Shown one piece after another: positions 22,337 through 30,382 of a stretch of 32,293 bases of DNA. Every line of letters begins with the position of its first letter. Within the stretch, counting starts at the first letter, position 1. Both the position numbers and the translations under genes were made by a program. A model generated the notes under the pieces. It was given only the letters and a program-made list of their open reading frames with translations, was not told the DNA's origin and ran no database searches. The stretch comes from Spirochaetota bacterium (GTDB lineage Bacteria > Spirochaetota > UBA4802 > UB4802): assembly GCA_026414805.1 (NCBI GenBank), contig JAOAIH010000037.1:1-32293 (forward strand), in the 5' to 3' direction.

Positions 22337-25300
22337 ATGAAAAGATGGAATTCCTTGTTTGCTGTCATCATTATTATATTAAGTTTTTCTCCTTTTTTAT
22401 ATGCAGCAACACAAACCAGAGATGTAGAATTTATCAACTGTATATCCTGGAACTTTCAGGATAAACCAACACCACAAACGTACTGGTCGCCATATCTTCC
22501 AATGCCAACCCAGCAAGTGTTCAGAATGAAGATGGGATTTAGGTTTTCAACAGGAACTATCGCACTTAAAAATTCAGTAAAAGTAAACTTTAGCTGGGAT
22601 GATACTCAGGCAGTTGCATTTAAGACATTACAACTAAAAATAAAACCATCATTTAAAGATGAAAATTTTAATGTATTTGAAAGTGCATTTGGCCTTTATC
22701 TTCCCAATGCTATTGAAATTGGCTTTGTTGGTATATCGGGTGTGCCTGATGTGTTGCCATGGTTTGAACTCCCCTATGATTTTTGGGATTTAGTTGGTTT
22801 TATTCCAAAGGTTGGAAGCTACATAGCAAGTGCACAGGATCAGATTGGGGTCAATATGAGTTCAAAAAATAAATTGCCGTTAGGTGGGCAGGCTGAGTAT
22901 CACGATACACGCGATCTTATCAGTTTGAGTGTTGCAGATTTACTATCAGATCAAAAAAAAGAACAGTTGGCAACAAAGATATTTGATAAAGTTCCATCCA
23001 GCTCAAAAACTGCACTCTTGGCAGCTATTAAAGCTGCAAAAAAAGTTAATGATGCAGGTGCAGAAAAATTTGCAAAAGATTTGATTGGCAAAGGGCTTGA
23101 AAAACTGGGATCAATGGCATCAATTACTATTAAAGGTGATCCTTACTACACAATCAAAGGCCACTCACTGGTAGTTCTTGTTAAATACTGGATACCTGGT
23201 AAAATGAGTGGCAACTACCCAATAACATTTACCAAACCCGACGAAGACTTCACGCTTAACATTAAGTTGCCAGCTTTTATTAAAGAAGGTGATCAGTTGC
23301 ACGTAACAGTTGAAAGCATTACATATAATTTTACCCTTGAACAAAATCTTAATTTCAAGATTGCTTTTGGAACAATTCCCCTTGTGTCTTCACCTCAGTG
23401 GGATGTCATTAATTCACATAAAGTAGTTACGTATTCACAGGCTAAGAAGGTGTTATCTACTTCGGATTGTCTTCTACAGATTCCAATAGCAAAGAGTACA
23501 GAAAAAATACTTGATTATAAAGTAAAAACAGGAGTTACCACAGCTACTGTCTGGTGGGCATCGCCTGATGTTATGCTGAAAGGTACAGTAAAAGTATATA
23601 AAGGCACACAGCTTGTTGCACAAAAAACCGAACCCACTTTTACCACTTCGCATCAGGTTCAGTTTGCAGGGCTTGAAAAAAATACTACATACAGATTTGT
23701 GACAAGTTGCGTTGACAGCCAGGGTTCAGTTTCGCCCGAGATGAGCATAGAAGCTGCCACAAAGGATAAATCGTCATTTTATTTTACCAACAATACACAG
23801 GTCCAATATGATTTTGGTACATTTCAAATGAATTTGCCCACTGTAGTGGCTGATACCAATACAATTACTTTCACATGGCCAACCAATGCGCCATCTTCAA
23901 CCGAAGTGTTTCTGGGGTTGGCTTCGGATTTTTCGGACAACTATGTTGGCTATGTAAAAAAAGGTACCCGAAATCCTGATGGAAGTTATACTAATATAAG
24001 CATTGCTAAAGGATATTATGATTCTAATGATAAGCCGGGCGACAGAGTGTTTGAAACCAATCATTCCATAACAGTACCAGGATTGGAACCTGGTACGCTG
24101 TATTACTATCGTGTGGCTTCCTGGTTATTTTATGATCCTAATAAAAGAGTAATTGTTACTGAACCTACAGGTACCCCTCTTTATGTTCTTGAATATGTTG
24201 GCACAGTCACTACAAAACAGGCTCCACTGTTGAATGTTCAGTGCATAAAAGCAAGTAACAATCAACCGGCAAAAAATCTTGAAGTTATAGTTGCACAAGG
24301 TCAAACAAGTCAGGTGTATGTGAGCGATAGTAATGGGTATTTGCCTCAAGTTGTACTAGAAAAAGGTAAAACATATACTGTATCGGTGGTGAATCACCCG
24401 TATTTTGCTGATAGGAGTCTTTCAATAACCGTGCCAGCACAGCAGGATGGGTTGATGCAAAAAAATGAATTATTTTTAGCATATAAAAATATACCTGGTG
24501 GGTATGTGTACGATAGCCGTGGCAATCCTTTACAGGGAGTAATAATTACTGCAACAAAAGGAACTCAGACAAAGACTGCAACAACCGATACTAAAGGATT
24601 CTATGCATTTGATGGTGACTGGTTGGGACAGGGAAGTTTTACGCTATCAGCACAAAAGGAAGGTTATTCAAGTGTGAAAATTCAGGCAGAGGTTGATGCT
24701 GGAGGAATTTTTACTGCAAAACCTGCAATATTGAAATCAACATCAATTGAGTTTAACATAATAGCAAAAAATTACAAAGGAAATGTATTGCCTAATGCTA
24801 ATGTCACTATAAAAGAAGGAAATACCATAAAAGCTACTACAAAAACAAATCAACAGGGAATAGCTCGTATAACATTACCAGGATATACCGATAGCAATGA
24901 GCACACATTTACAGTAGAAGTTGTTTCAACTCAAATGGATTCATTGCAGGTTCCTGATTACATGCCTTTTGTAGTTACTGTGACATCATTTGCTGATGAC
25001 GTGAATGTGATCAATGCAATATGTCAAGCAAATACAACTCCACCATCTGTACTTGCATCATCAATTGCAAGAGTGGCAAATACCTTTGAATTGAATTGTC
25101 AACTCAATATGACAGCTGAGTATTCAATAACTCATACCAGACCAGATGGCAGTGTTACAACATCACCTATTGCCAACACGGTACTTAATGAAAACAATAA
25201 GCCAATTATTAAAAAGACATACGATATGAGTGGACAACCATATGGTGTGCATACATTCACAATCTATGCAAAGGATAAATATAAAACAAAGTTACACGAA

Positions 25301-26344
25301 ATAATTACGTTAGAGAAAGAATGGAAATATATTGACATTGCAACTTCACCAACAGTGTATCCAAGTTTACAAACTACCAATAATTCAATTATTTTTAAGT
25401 GGAAAGCGTGGTATAAAGAATCAGAATTTGGCAAGTATGTGTTGATTCTTGAAAATCCATCAAAAACCATTGAAATACCCAGCTTTGAAACAACAACCTA
25501 CACGCTTACAGGGTTAACACCTGGAACATTATATTGTGGTACATATAAAGTGTACGATAAAAATGGAAATGTACTTTTTGCAATGCAAAATCCCTCTCAA
25601 TTTTGTGTACGCACAAGTTCTCAACCGCCGGTAATAAGTAATGTACAGATTACACCAAATCCTGCAGGAACAAATCAGGAAATCAGATTACAGGCATCAG
25701 TCAATGACCCTGACACCACTATAGGTAAAGTGACAGTAACATTACAAAAAATTGAAGAAGTGAAAGACGGTAAAGGCAATGTGATAGATAAAAAGATACT
25801 TTCCTCAACGGTAGTATATGAAAATTCAAATTTTACCGGAAAAAGTGCAACAATAAATACACGATATACAGTAAACGAACCGGGAACCTACACTGTGCTA
25901 CTGCGTGCACAAAGTGTTGATCCTAATGAATTTGCTGAATCGTCTCATACGGTGAGTATACTCAAAGAGCTTGATATTTCAGCACCAAAGATTTCACTCT
26001 CAGTACCGGTGCAGGTATCATTAAAAGAAGTGCGCGCATTGGGCTATGCGCTGCACATTACTATTATTTCAATTGATGCTGAAGCTGTCGATATGAAAGC
26101 CAGCGTAGACTGGGGTGATGGAAATAAGGAATTAGTGGAAATAAAGCCTGATATGCTTTCCAAAACCACAACAGGTAAAGAAGGATCTGCAGATTATCAG
26201 AATATATATACAGGGAAAGTTTCATTACCACTTCAATATCAAAAGGCGGGGAAATATGTAATAACTGTATTTGTAGAAGCAAATGCAAAAGGTAAATTGC
26301 TTCAATCGGTGCCTGCTCGTGCGGAGGTTGAAGTAATTGAATAA
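22337..26344 (+). CDS. large secreted surface protein with fibronectin-type III and carboxypeptidase-regulatory-like domains
   Basis: 1335 residues from ATG 22337 (GAGG nine bases before it); an in-frame TTG at 22316 would add seven residues. A signal peptide ends at FLYAA-TQ. The N-terminal 350 residues are a mixed alpha/beta region without a named family. Fibronectin type III-like units follow, marked by AGLEKNTTYRFVTSCVD, PGLEPGTLYYYRVASW and TGLTPGTLYCGTYKV. Two or three carboxypeptidase-regulatory-like beta domains are near 690-860 (GGYVYDSRGNPLQGVIITATKG, DTKGFYAF). A PKD-like segment with VDWGDGNKE lies near the end. This is a typical cell-surface architecture for adhesion or carbohydrate binding, with no catalytic motif seen. 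It has no lipobox, so it is probably exported past the inner membrane. The codon usage resembles its neighbours. Confidence 0.85.
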   Translation: MKRWNSLFAVIIIILSFSPFLYAATQTRDVEFINCISWNFQDKPTPQTYWSPYLPMPTQQVFRMKMGFRFSTGTIALKNSVKVNFSWDDTQAVAFKTLQLKIKPSFKDENFNVFESAFGLYLPNAIEIGFVGISGVPDVLPWFELPYDFWDLVGFIPKVGSYIASAQDQIGVNMSSKNKLPLGGQAEYHDTRDLISLSVADLLSDQKKEQLATKIFDKVPSSSKTALLAAIKAAKKVNDAGAEKFAKDLIGKGLEKLGSMASITIKGDPYYTIKGHSLVVLVKYWIPGKMSGNYPITFTKPDEDFTLNIKLPAFIKEGDQLHVTVESITYNFTLEQNLNFKIAFGTIPLVSSPQWDVINSHKVVTYSQAKKVLSTSDCLLQIPIAKSTEKILDYKVKTGVTTATVWWASPDVMLKGTVKVYKGTQLVAQKTEPTFTTSHQVQFAGLEKNTTYRFVTSCVDSQGSVSPEMSIEAATKDKSSFYFTNNTQVQYDFGTFQMNLPTVVADTNTITFTWPTNAPSSTEVFLGLASDFSDNYVGYVKKGTRNPDGSYTNISIAKGYYDSNDKPGDRVFETNHSITVPGLEPGTLYYYRVASWLFYDPNKRVIVTEPTGTPLYVLEYVGTVTTKQAPLLNVQCIKASNNQPAKNLEVIVAQGQTSQVYVSDSNGYLPQVVLEKGKTYTVSVVNHPYFADRSLSITVPAQQDGLMQKNELFLAYKNIPGGYVYDSRGNPLQGVIITATKGTQTKTATTDTKGFYAFDGDWLGQGSFTLSAQKEGYSSVKIQAEVDAGGIFTAKPAILKSTSIEFNIIAKNYKGNVLPNANVTIKEGNTIKATTKTNQQGIARITLPGYTDSNEHTFTVEVVSTQMDSLQVPDYMPFVVTVTSFADDVNVINAICQANTTPPSVLASSIARVANTFELNCQLNMTAEYSITHTRPDGSVTTSPIANTVLNENNKPIIKKTYDMSGQPYGVHTFTIYAKDKYKTKLHEIITLEKEWKYIDIATSPTVYPSLQTTNNSIIFKWKAWYKESEFGKYVLILENPSKTIEIPSFETTTYTLTGLTPGTLYCGTYKVYDKNGNVLFAMQNPSQFCVRTSSQPPVISNVQITPNPAGTNQEIRLQASVNDPDTTIGKVTVTLQKIEEVKDGKGNVIDKKILSSTVVYENSNFTGKSATINTRYTVNEPGTYTVLLRAQSVDPNEFAESSHTVSILKELDISAPKISLSVPVQVSLKEVRALGYALHITIISIDAEAVDMKASVDWGDGNKELVEIKPDMLSKTTTGKEGSADYQNIYTGKVSLPLQYQKAGKYVITVFVEANAKGKLLQSVPARAEVEVIE

Positions 26345-26414
26345 CCAATTGCATAATCTACAAACTACTTGTATAATATATATTATTTTTTGGCAAAGTA
26401 TCATTTGATTTTTT

Positions 26415-26430
26415 AAAAGCTATCGCTTTT
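26415..26430 (+). terminator. small hairpin after the large secreted protein gene
   Basis: AAAAGC and GCTTTT form a 6-bp stem with loop TATC. The loop and stem contain the motif core CTATCGC. The stem's own T-run gives weak terminator character. The remainder of 26345-26569 holds no confident gene. Confidence 0.35.
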
Positions 26431-26569
26431 ATTATCCAAATAATCTACTTGATGGGATTGCCCATATAGATGGCACATCAAGATGATGAAATTTTTTGCT
26501 ACGGTAAATGATAAACCCACCACGATAGCATGCCCCACACTTATGCTTTAATACATTCTACTTTTTTTC

Positions 26570-26600
26570 TTGACACAAATACTATATAAAAGTATAGTAT
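26570..26600 (+). promoter_or_regulatory. sigma-70 promoter of dinB with an overlapping palindrome, apparently leaderless
   Basis: TTGACA (26570-26575), a 17-base spacer and TATAGT (26593-26598). The start point falls about at the ATG (26605), so the mRNA would be leaderless; no Shine-Dalgarno site is present. ATACTATA (26579-26586) and TATAGTAT (26593-26600) form a perfect 8-bp inverted repeat over the spacer and -10, where a repressor such as LexA would be expected for an SOS gene. Confidence 0.6.
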
Positions 26601-26604
26601 ATCC

Positions 26605-27786
26605 ATGGGCCGAATAATCCTTCATGTTGATATGGATGCCTTCTTTACTTCAGTTGAGCAAGTGGACAATCCATCGCTTAAGGGGAAGCCTGTTGTGGTT
26701 GGAGCTCTTCCAAAAGGTGGCAGGGGCCGCGGGGTGGTGTCTGCAGCAAGCTATGAGGCACGGAAATTTGGCATCCATTCGGCAATGCCCATTTCAAAGG
26801 CATATGCACTATGTCCAAAGGCTGTGTTCTTGCCCCCACGGTTTGACCGATACGTTGAGCTATCGCACACAATTATGAAACTATTGGAACACTATTCACC
26901 ATGTATTGAACAAATCAGTATTGATGAAGCATTTCTTGATTGCAGCGGTACACTGGGAATATTCAAAAGCAGGGAAAATATTGCGCACAGTATAAAGAAA
27001 GAAATTTTTGAAAATACTGGCCTTACTTGCAGCATTGGGATTGCAACTAATAAACTAGTTGCAAAGATTGCATCTGACTTACACAAACCTGATGGACTCA
27101 CGATATGCCCACCTGGTTATGAAAAAGAATTTTTAGCACCGTTGCCAATTTCAAAGTTGTTTGGTGTGGGGCTAAAAACACAGAAGTATCTGGAGTCATT
27201 GGGGTTTTATACCATTGGGGATATTCAGCGTACAAATGAGAGCTATCTTCAAAGCCTTCTTGGCAAATGGGGTAGTGTGCTTTTTCAATTTGCGATGGGC
27301 ATTGATAACAGACCTGTGGAACAATACGCGCAGGCAAAATCGGTAAGTGAAGAAACAACGTTTGATGTTGATACTAATGATGAAAATAGCATCATTGCAA
27401 CATTAATTGAACTGTGCCACCGAGTTGTAAGAAGAGTCAGGAAAGATGAGTATTCCTTCAAGACCATCACGTTGAAAATACGATTGGAAGGTTTTGAAAC
27501 ATACACCCGAAGCACAACGCTCAAGCAGCATGCTCGTGATATGGCAACACTGCAAAAAAACATACTGCGCCTTTATACATCATTTGGGCGTGGTAAAAAG
27601 AAAGTGCGCCTTGTAGGTGTTCGTGTTTCTAATTTAGTGTGCAATGCAGATGTGCAGATGGATCTTTTTGATACACAGCAACAAAAGATTGAAAAAATTG
27701 AAGAGGTCATAGATACTATTCACAGCAGGGGGTTGAACCTCTTGCGAGCGTCAGTTGTAAAACCACCAAAAAAGTTTAAGGGATAA
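26605..27786 (+). CDS. dinB: DNA polymerase IV (Y-family translesion polymerase)
   Basis: 393 residues with all Y-family landmarks: HVDMDAFF (Asp9, Phe13 steric gate), the YEAR motif, SIDEAFLD (Asp107, Glu108 metal ligands), TCSIGIATNKLVAKIASDLHKPDG, and the helix-hairpin-helix region KLFGVGLKTQKYLESLG. The little-finger domain follows and the beta-clamp motif QMDLF is at 351-355. It copies damaged templates at the cost of fidelity and is normally part of the SOS response. The downstream gene starts four bases after the stop, so the two are co-transcribed. Confidence 0.97.
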   Translation: MGRIILHVDMDAFFTSVEQVDNPSLKGKPVVVGALPKGGRGRGVVSAASYEARKFGIHSAMPISKAYALCPKAVFLPPRFDRYVELSHTIMKLLEHYSPCIEQISIDEAFLDCSGTLGIFKSRENIAHSIKKEIFENTGLTCSIGIATNKLVAKIASDLHKPDGLTICPPGYEKEFLAPLPISKLFGVGLKTQKYLESLGFYTIGDIQRTNESYLQSLLGKWGSVLFQFAMGIDNRPVEQYAQAKSVSEETTFDVDTNDENSIIATLIELCHRVVRRVRKDEYSFKTITLKIRLEGFETYTRSTTLKQHARDMATLQKNILRLYTSFGRGKKKVRLVGVRVSNLVCNADVQMDLFDTQQQKIEKIEEVIDTIHSRGLNLLRASVVKPPKKFKG

Positions 27787-27789
27787 CAC

Positions 27790-28206
27790 ATGGCACAACG
27801 TTTGCGTGAGTATGTACACAATATGGTTGTCCAATGGGGCGTGGAAAATCCTTTTTTTGGCGATAGCACCCAGGGGCAGTTGGTTGAACAATGGACTACA
27901 GATTTAGAGGGGCTTGAAATATTTTATTCGTATGTACGAAATAGCAGGTGGATTACAATAACAGTGCTGCCCACAGAAACTGGTATTCATCCTGAAAAAT
28001 CAATATACCGATGGAAGGGATATATCAATGAACATATTGCTGAAACAGCTGTGTGGTGGGCATTTGAGCTTTTGACTGAAAATGAAGCGCGAAAATTCTT
28101 GATACAGAATAAACCTGTGGTGAAGTTTCAATTTATACGCTTGGGGCATCCATATGAATTGATGGTAAAATTTGATGGGTATAACTGGGTGATTGTTGAG
28201 GATTGA
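27790..28206 (+). CDS. hypothetical protein co-transcribed with dinB (138 aa)
   Basis: Not recognised. Soluble, aromatic-rich (WITITVLP, YRWKGYI, AVWWAFELL, YNWVIVED), with mixed alpha/beta character, no signal peptide and no Cys cluster. It starts four bases after the dinB stop and so is probably translated from the same message. A function linked to damage tolerance is possible only by association. A short form of the dispersed motif (TTTTTTTGGCGATAGC) lies at 27852-27867. Confidence 0.75.
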   Translation: MAQRLREYVHNMVVQWGVENPFFGDSTQGQLVEQWTTDLEGLEIFYSYVRNSRWITITVLPTETGIHPEKSIYRWKGYINEHIAETAVWWAFELLTENEARKFLIQNKPVVKFQFIRLGHPYELMVKFDGYNWVIVED

Positions 28207-28216
28207 GTAGTTTAAC

Positions 28217-29638
28217 TTATCCTGAAATTTGTTTGTTAGTGCGTGTCCATATCTTCATCTTTTCGGCTTGTTTTATAAGATCATCCTGGAATTTTGGATG
28301 AGCTATGCTGATAAGCTTTTCTGCACGCATCCATGTGGGACAGGCAACCAATTTTACTGCGCCAAATTCAGTAACAATGTAGTCAACCATCTGCCGTGGG
28401 ATAGTTACCGTTGAGGCAAGTGGAAGCTGCGGTACAATGCGTGACTGAAGCTCGCCTTTGGAATTGGTGTAGGTGGATGAAAGGCATATAAAGCTTTTAC
28501 CGCGTTTTGACCACTGTGAGCCAAGGACAAAATCCCACATGCCGCCATTGCCGGAAACCTGTCCTGATCCCAAGCTTTCTGCATTAACCTGTGAGAATAA
28601 ATCCACCTGTATTGCATTACAGATACTTACCATATCGTCATTCTGTGCAATAATACGCGGATCATTGGTATAGTCAACGGGATACGATGCCAATGCTTGA
28701 TTGTTATGCATAAAATCATACATCCGCTGTGAGCCTATTGCAAAAGTATACACACATTTGAATTTGTCTATGTTTTTCTTTGCGCCATTCATTCTTCCTG
28801 ACTCAATCATGTCGACGTAAGCATCAACAAACATCTCTGTATGGCCACCTAAATTCTTTAAATCAGACTGTGCGATGAGCTTCCCCACCATGTTAGGCAT
28901 GCCACCAATACCTAATTGTATACAACAGCCATCATATAAAAATTTCATTACATGCTCAGCTATCTTTTTATCAGTTTCGGTTGGGGGTACGTCGGGTGCA
29001 GCAAAAAGCATCTGGGTTTCTGGAGCTTCTACAATGAAATCAACGCGAGAAATGTGAATAGCTTCCTCGGAGCCCCCAAGGCATCGTGGCATATTTTTAT
29101 TCACTTCAACAAGCACATAGTCTGCGGCATCAATTTTTGCCGAAGTTTCAGAATTCTGTGGTCCTATATTAAAAAATCCCTGGTCATCCATTGGTCCAAC
29201 CTGCAGCATTGCAATCCATTTAACTTTTTTGCTTTTTTCAGGGCGGTTATAGTAGTATGAACGATAACCAGGATCTATATTTTCATGTGGGTCCTGGTTA
29301 AGTAAGTAACGATAATAAAATGGCGCTCTGTGATAGAGGATTGGGCAGTAGTAAGCAGCTTCAACCTGTGTATGAAGTAATCGGGTTAGTTTGCTCCACT
29401 GCCAATCGATATAGGTAAAGCTTTCTGGGTGCTTAATAACTTCTGGAACTGGTGGAAGTGTTACTGCTGTATAGATTAATACATCCTTTAATTCAGGCGC
29501 TCTCTTTGCCAATGCCTGATCAAGTATAACAGGCTTACCATTGAAAAAACCATAATCTACTACATCACCGCAATCAACAACTTTGACCGCCTGCTCAGGT
29601 GTTGTTAACTTGGACCTGTATTCATTCCAGTAATTCAT
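28217..29638 (-). CDS. acetyl-CoA hydrolase/transferase-family CoA-transferase
   Basis: 473 residues of the 4-hydroxybutyrate/butyryl-CoA:acetate CoA-transferase type. The oxyanion-hole motif GIGGMPN (243-249) and the HTEM block with the likely catalytic Glu268 are present, as is SLGSGQVSGNGGMWDFVLGSQWS, a typical C-terminal substrate-pocket signature. It would exchange CoA between an acyl-CoA and acetate or another carboxylate in the cytosol, as in fermentation or beta-oxidation. The substrate is undetermined. ATG 29638 has GGAGG six to seven bases before it. It is convergent with the gene ending at 28206. Confidence 0.88.
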   Translation of the reverse strand: MNYWNEYRSKLTTPEQAVKVVDCGDVVDYGFFNGKPVILDQALAKRAPELKDVLIYTAVTLPPVPEVIKHPESFTYIDWQWSKLTRLLHTQVEAAYYCPILYHRAPFYYRYLLNQDPHENIDPGYRSYYYNRPEKSKKVKWIAMLQVGPMDDQGFFNIGPQNSETSAKIDAADYVLVEVNKNMPRCLGGSEEAIHISRVDFIVEAPETQMLFAAPDVPPTETDKKIAEHVMKFLYDGCCIQLGIGGMPNMVGKLIAQSDLKNLGGHTEMFVDAYVDMIESGRMNGAKKNIDKFKCVYTFAIGSQRMYDFMHNNQALASYPVDYTNDPRIIAQNDDMVSICNAIQVDLFSQVNAESLGSGQVSGNGGMWDFVLGSQWSKRGKSFICLSSTYTNSKGELQSRIVPQLPLASTVTIPRQMVDYIVTEFGAVKLVACPTWMRAEKLISIAHPKFQDDLIKQAEKMKIWTRTNKQISG

Positions 29639-30382
29639 ATATTTCCTCCATTTAGGAATAATTTATTAAAAATAATATAATAATACAATAATATAATGTC
29701 AATAAAAAATTATATTATAAAATATAAAATTATATATAGATAATATTATATAACCATAGTAACAGTAATGTTTTAATTTTGCAAAACCCATGATATTTAT
29801 TTTTGAACAAAAAGTTGCTATAACTATAAATAGAAAATCACCCATATATAATTAATGTTTGGCAAAACGCAATTGTAGTGATGTTTCAGCATATATATGA
29901 TCAGTTGAGCTATAGGATAGTGAATGCTATCGAAAGGTTAAAATATCCTTTGTTATTATAGGGGATTAAGACACTTTTTATAAGTGAGTTGCTTAAATAA
30001 ATATATCATTGTAAGGTTAAAAAAAATTAATACTAATATTGTTTTGCAGTGTTAAAAAATTCTTTACAAATACAAGTTGCTTGTTACAATGGGCTACGAT
30101 AAATAAATAATTTAGCAAATTGAAAGCGTAGCTTTAAAAAAAGAATATCAAATTGTGTAAATGGCCAAAGCGGAATACAATATAGTTTAAAATACTTTAT
30201 ACAAATAGAGTGATATACAATTAAAAAATAAAAATAAAATAATTTTTAAAATTTTAAAAAATAATTTTTAACAATATTTGCATGTGTACATATAAAAATG
30301 CTTTCTCTATAGTAAAACTTTTAAGGAAGGAATACCTTTTTGCATATGTGTATAAATAAATACAATTTTTGGAGGTTTTTTC
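29639..30382. other. 744-base AT-rich non-coding gap
   Basis: A strongly AT-rich stretch between divergent genes with long runs of A and T. It holds the minus-strand promoter at 29674-29702 and a possible plus-strand promoter (TTTACA 30063-30068, 16 bases, TACAAT 30085-30090) far from the next start. The ribosome site GGAGG (30371-30375) precedes ATG 30383. No ORF, RNA structure or motif copy was found. Confidence 0.5.
29674..29702 (-). promoter_or_regulatory. sigma-70 promoter of the CoA-transferase gene
   Basis: On the minus strand TTGACA (29697-29702), a 17-base spacer and TATATT (29674-29679). The start point falls near 29667, giving a leader of about 29 bases with GGAGG just before the ATG. 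Confidence 0.65.
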
